Of a stretch of 6,776 bases of DNA, positions 4,882 through 6,776 are shown in pieces. A model generated the notes under the pieces. The model did not search any database and was not told the DNA's origin. It saw nothing but the letters and a program-made list of their open reading frames with translations. Origin of the DNA: Anaerolineae bacterium (GTDB lineage Bacteria; Chloroflexota; Anaerolineae; B4-G1; DUEL01); NCBI GenBank assembly GCA_016926575.1, contig JAFGOJ010000245.1, positions 1 to 6,776 of the forward strand, written 5' to 3'. A program made the translations under genes and the position numbers. How positions within the stretch are numbered: the stretch's first letter is position 1; every line of letters starts with the position of its first letter.

Positions 4882-6573
4882 ATGAAAAAATGCACCGCGC
4901 TGTTTCTAGCTATAGTATTCCTTCTCACTGCGCTCGGCCCCGCACACCGCACCACGCAGGCGGCCGGGCCGGACTATCGATTCGGCGTCATCGAGGCATA
5001 CGACGCGCCCTGGGAGGCCTCGGCGCTGGGGGCCGGCTGGACGCGGGTCACGTTCCGCTGGAACGAGATTCAACCGGACAGCCCGGAACAGTGGAACTTG
5101 CCCATCACTGAGGAGCAGTTGAACCTGGAACTGGCTCAGGGACGGCAGGTGGTGGGGCTGCTGACGAATACGCCGGTGTGGGCCACCGATATGGAGCGCG
5201 GCATCGGCGTGCCGCGCGGGCTCTACCTGGGCCACAATGACCCCAATAACCTGTGGGGCGCGTTCCTACGCAACCTGGTCACCCGCTACGCCGGCCGCAT
5301 CGACCACTGGATCATCTGGAACGAACCCGACATCTGGGACACGTATCACCAAAGTTGGGGCGGATCGGTGGAAGATTACGCCCAATTGCTGCGGGTCTCC
5401 TACGGCGTGATCAAAGAAACCAACCCCAACGGCGTCGTCCACCTGGCTGCGGTCACCCACTGGTGGGATGCGAATTACGGGCGGGACCTGTTCATGCACC
5501 GCCTGATTCAGGTGCTCATCAGCGACCCCAACGCGCCCAACTACAACTACTACTTCGACGTCGCCACCTTCCACGTCTACTTCCAGGCAGAGAACGTGTA
5601 CGATTTGACCACGTTCTACTACAACATGCTGCGCGGGTACGGGCTGACGCAGCCGATCTGGATCGTCGAGACGAACGCCGCGCCCTCGGAGGACCCGGCG
5701 CGGCCGGTGCCGGGCGCGCAGTTCCACGTAACGCTGGACGACCAGTCCGCCTTCATCATCCAGGCGATGGCATTGGGCATCGCGGCAGGGGCGCAGCGTA
5801 TCGCGGTCTACAAGATGATCGACACGGAGCGCGACCTGGCGGCCAACCCCGAGCCGTTCGGGTTGGTGCGCGCCGACGGCACCCGCCGACCCGCCTTCAC
5901 CGCCTACCAGGTGGGGATGACCTATCTGGCGGGTTTCCGCTCGGGCACGTGGGTGCGGCGGGACGACGCCTCGGTGGTGGTGATCGACCGGGGCACGCAG
6001 ACGACGACAGTGGTCTGGTCGCGCACGCCCGCGCCGCAGAGTGTGATCTTACAGGCGCAGACCACCAGCGCGCTGTTGGTGGATATGTGGGGGCGGGCGC
6101 GGTTGGTTTACCCCGAACGGGGCTACTACTACCTGGACGTGGCGGGGTGCGCCTACGAGGGCACGTGCCTGATCGGCGGCGCGCCGCTGATGTTGGTGGA
6201 AGATGCGTCGGGCAACCCGGACGTCGCGCCAATCGAGCCGGCACCCACAATGCCCGACGTCGACGTCCCGGAGCTGCCCACGTCGACGCCCGCGCTGACC
6301 TACACGCCCACGCCCAGCGCGACTCCCACCCCGTCCCCCACCTCCACGCCCACGGCCACCCCTACGCCCACGGTAACCCCCACCCCGTCCCCCACTCCGA
6401 CCCCCTTGCCCCCCACCGACACACCGACGCCCACCGCCACCCCCACCCCGCGGCCTTACAGCACCCCCAGCACGTCCCGTCCCTCACCCTGGGCGCTCCC
6501 GCTGACCGGGCTGTTAGCGCTGGGGTTGGGAGCCATCGCGTGGGGCACGCGGAGAAGGACGAGGGTCCATTAG
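4882..6573 (+). CDS. Secreted, surface-anchored clan GH-A type glycoside hydrolase with Pro/Thr stalk
   Basis: This is a predicted 563-residue exported enzyme. A signal peptide covers about 1-27 (MKKC, then a hydrophobic run at 5-19, with cleavage plausible after TTQA). A (beta/alpha)8-like catalytic domain spans about 31-350. WTRVTFRWNEIQP at 53-65 is typical of the early strands, IIWNEPD at 144-150 holds the likely acid/base E148, and PIWIVETN at 258-265 holds the likely nucleophile E263. NEP plus a later strand-end Glu is the clan GH-A pattern (GH5, GH39 and relatives); the exact family and substrate are not decided by what I can see. A beta-rich domain (about 355-440) follows, with C423 and C429 possibly disulphide-bonded, then a Pro/Thr stalk (466-535) and a C-terminal anchor. 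ATG 4882 was chosen because it gives the signal peptide; a TTG at 4846 in the same frame lies in the -35 box. The gene is alone, divergent from the dcw operon, so a role in cell-wall metabolism is possible but unproven. Confidence 0.85.
   Translation: MKKCTALFLAIVFLLTALGPAHRTTQAAGPDYRFGVIEAYDAPWEASALGAGWTRVTFRWNEIQPDSPEQWNLPITEEQLNLELAQGRQVVGLLTNTPVWATDMERGIGVPRGLYLGHNDPNNLWGAFLRNLVTRYAGRIDHWIIWNEPDIWDTYHQSWGGSVEDYAQLLRVSYGVIKETNPNGVVHLAAVTHWWDANYGRDLFMHRLIQVLISDPNAPNYNYYFDVATFHVYFQAENVYDLTTFYYNMLRGYGLTQPIWIVETNAAPSEDPARPVPGAQFHVTLDDQSAFIIQAMALGIAAGAQRIAVYKMIDTERDLAANPEPFGLVRADGTRRPAFTAYQVGMTYLAGFRSGTWVRRDDASVVVIDRGTQTTTVVWSRTPAPQSVILQAQTTSALLVDMWGRARLVYPERGYYYLDVAGCAYEGTCLIGGAPLMLVEDASGNPDVAPIEPAPTMPDVDVPELPTSTPALTYTPTPSATPTPSPTSTPTATPTPTVTPTPSPTPTPLPPTDTPTPTATPTPRPYSTPSTSRPSPWALPLTGLLALGLGAIAWGTRRRTRVH
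6277..6486 (+). repeat. Pro/Thr-rich low-complexity stalk coding region
   Basis: Residues 466-535 of the hydrolase are almost only P, T, S and A in TP steps, encoded by C-rich DNA made of CCC, ACC and ACG codons. Such stalks hold an enzyme away from the membrane or wall and are often glycosylated. A 16-bp sequence, CCCACCCCGTCCCCCA, occurs at 6325-6340 and again at 6379-6394, exactly 54 bp (18 codons) apart, so the stalk probably grew by in-frame duplication and may vary in length between strains. Confidence 0.85.
6496..6570 (+). other. C-terminal LPLTG-hydrophobic-RRR anchor (possible sortase sorting signal)
   Basis: Residues 539-563 are LPLTG (539-543), a hydrophobic stretch LLALGLGAIAWG (544-555), then RRRTR (557-561) near the C-terminus. 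This is the order and spacing of a cell-wall sorting signal (LPxTG, membrane-spanning stretch, positive tail). If no matching sortase exists, the same segment would still act as a simple C-terminal membrane anchor. The hydrophobic part is short for a free-standing transmembrane helix, which slightly favours the sorting-signal reading. Confidence 0.6.
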
Positions 6574-6574
6574 C

Positions 6575-6625
6575 AAAAAATGCCGTTGGTAGGGGTCGGT
6601 ATCAGACCGACCCCTACCAACGGCA
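6575..6625 (-). terminator. Intrinsic terminator for leftward transcription, 20-bp perfect stem
   Basis: A perfect 20-bp inverted repeat (6581-6600 and 6606-6625, 5-nt loop ATCAG) begins 7 nt after the hydrolase stop codon. On the minus strand the stem is followed by six T residues (6580-6575), the classic intrinsic terminator layout. On the plus strand no T-run follows it, so for the hydrolase mRNA it is more likely a 3'-end stabilising hairpin or a weaker stop. The inner 29 bp (6589-6617) start with GTAGGGG and end with CCCCTAC, which looks like a dispersed palindromic element. The orientation suggests a convergent gene to the right of the window. Confidence 0.65.
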
Positions 6626-6650
6626 CCATTGACCGAAACCCATTTGCGGA

Positions 6651-6725
6651 AGGGGTCCGGGGGAACGGGAAACCTTCGGTTTCCTTACGGTTTCCCCGGC
6701 GGGGTGCAGGGGCTCCGCCCCTGCA
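6651..6725. repeat. Nested hairpin repeat element in the intergenic tail
   Basis: An outer near-perfect stem (6657-6667 with 6688-6699, CCGGGG.. / ..CCCCGG) encloses an inner perfect hairpin GGAAACC-TTC-GGTTTCC (6668-6684). After a short GCGGGG linker comes another perfect hairpin, TGCAGGGGC-TCC-GCCCCTGCA (6705-6725). No open frame or promoter is associated with it. Its compact, palindromic GC-rich form resembles multicopy intergenic repeats of large-genome bacteria; copy number cannot be judged from one window. Confidence 0.6.
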
Positions 6726-6740
6726 AAGTCATGGTAACCG

Positions 6741-6769
6741 AGGGTCGGCGGGTTTGAAACCCGCCCTAC
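6741..6769. repeat. Palindrome GGCGGGTTT-G-AAACCCGCC with CCCTAC end
   Basis: A perfect 9-bp inverted repeat (6747-6755 and 6757-6765) around a single G is flanked by AGGGTC on the left and CTAC on the right. It shares GGGTCGG and the CCCTAC end with the hairpin at 6589-6617, so both may belong to one palindrome family with GTAGGG/CCCTAC borders. The element may continue past the window edge. Confidence 0.5.
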
Positions 6770-6776
6770 ATCGAGA

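Noticed and set aside
6277..6486. CRISPR-like or satellite tandem repeat
   Set aside because: The repetition is explained by Pro/Thr codons in an intact reading frame; there are no regular spacers.
5253..6632. A 459-codon open frame on the plus strand overlapping the hydrolase in another frame
   Set aside because: Its product is low-complexity R/H/G/P sequence without domains, while the competing frame has a signal peptide and catalytic motifs.
6626..6776. A small gene or tRNA in the 3' tail
   Set aside because: No open frame with a start and ribosome site, and no cloverleaf or T-arm consensus; only hairpins are visible.

Overview
The window looks like a chromosomal piece of a GC-rich, probably monoderm bacterium, most likely a member of the Chloroflexota (Anaerolineae-like). 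Three things suggest this: an mraZ-rsmH-ftsL-ftsI-murF division and cell-wall cluster; an RsmH with a cysteine-rich C-terminal insert; and a secreted enzyme with a long Pro/Thr 'TPTPTP' stalk of a kind common in that phylum. The taxonomy is an inference from sequence style and was not searched.

The left two thirds (1-4704, minus strand) is the start of a dcw operon. It reads right to left: mraZ (transcriptional regulator), rsmH (16S rRNA methyltransferase), a small ftsL-like membrane protein, ftsI (class B penicillin-binding protein) and murF, which is cut by the left window edge. Spacing is very tight: rsmH overlaps mraZ, there are 2 nt between rsmH and ftsL, and 12 nt at each of the next two junctions. 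The genes are almost certainly co-transcribed and translationally coupled. murE, often found between ftsI and murF, is absent there.

The 177-bp divergent region (4705-4881) is the richest regulatory stretch. On the minus strand it has a sigma70-type promoter with a perfect TATAAT. An array of TGGGN repeats at exact 10-bp spacing overlaps and follows the -10 box; this is the known MraZ operator pattern and predicts autoregulation of the cluster. On the plus strand an extended -10 promoter lies so close to the next start codon that the mRNA may be leaderless.

The right third (4882-6573, plus strand) encodes a 563-residue secreted protein. It has a signal peptide, a clan GH-A type glycoside hydrolase domain with both catalytic glutamates, a small beta-rich domain, a Pro/Thr stalk, and a C-terminal LPLTG-hydrophobic-RRR tail resembling a sortase signal. 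It may act on cell-surface or environmental polysaccharide; its substrate cannot be read from the sequence.

The last 203 bases (6574-6776) contain no gene. They are packed with perfect or near-perfect hairpins. One is followed by a T-run on the minus strand and so looks like an intrinsic terminator for leftward transcripts; the others resemble dispersed palindromic intergenic repeats. I saw no tRNA, rRNA, CRISPR array, transposase or phage gene.
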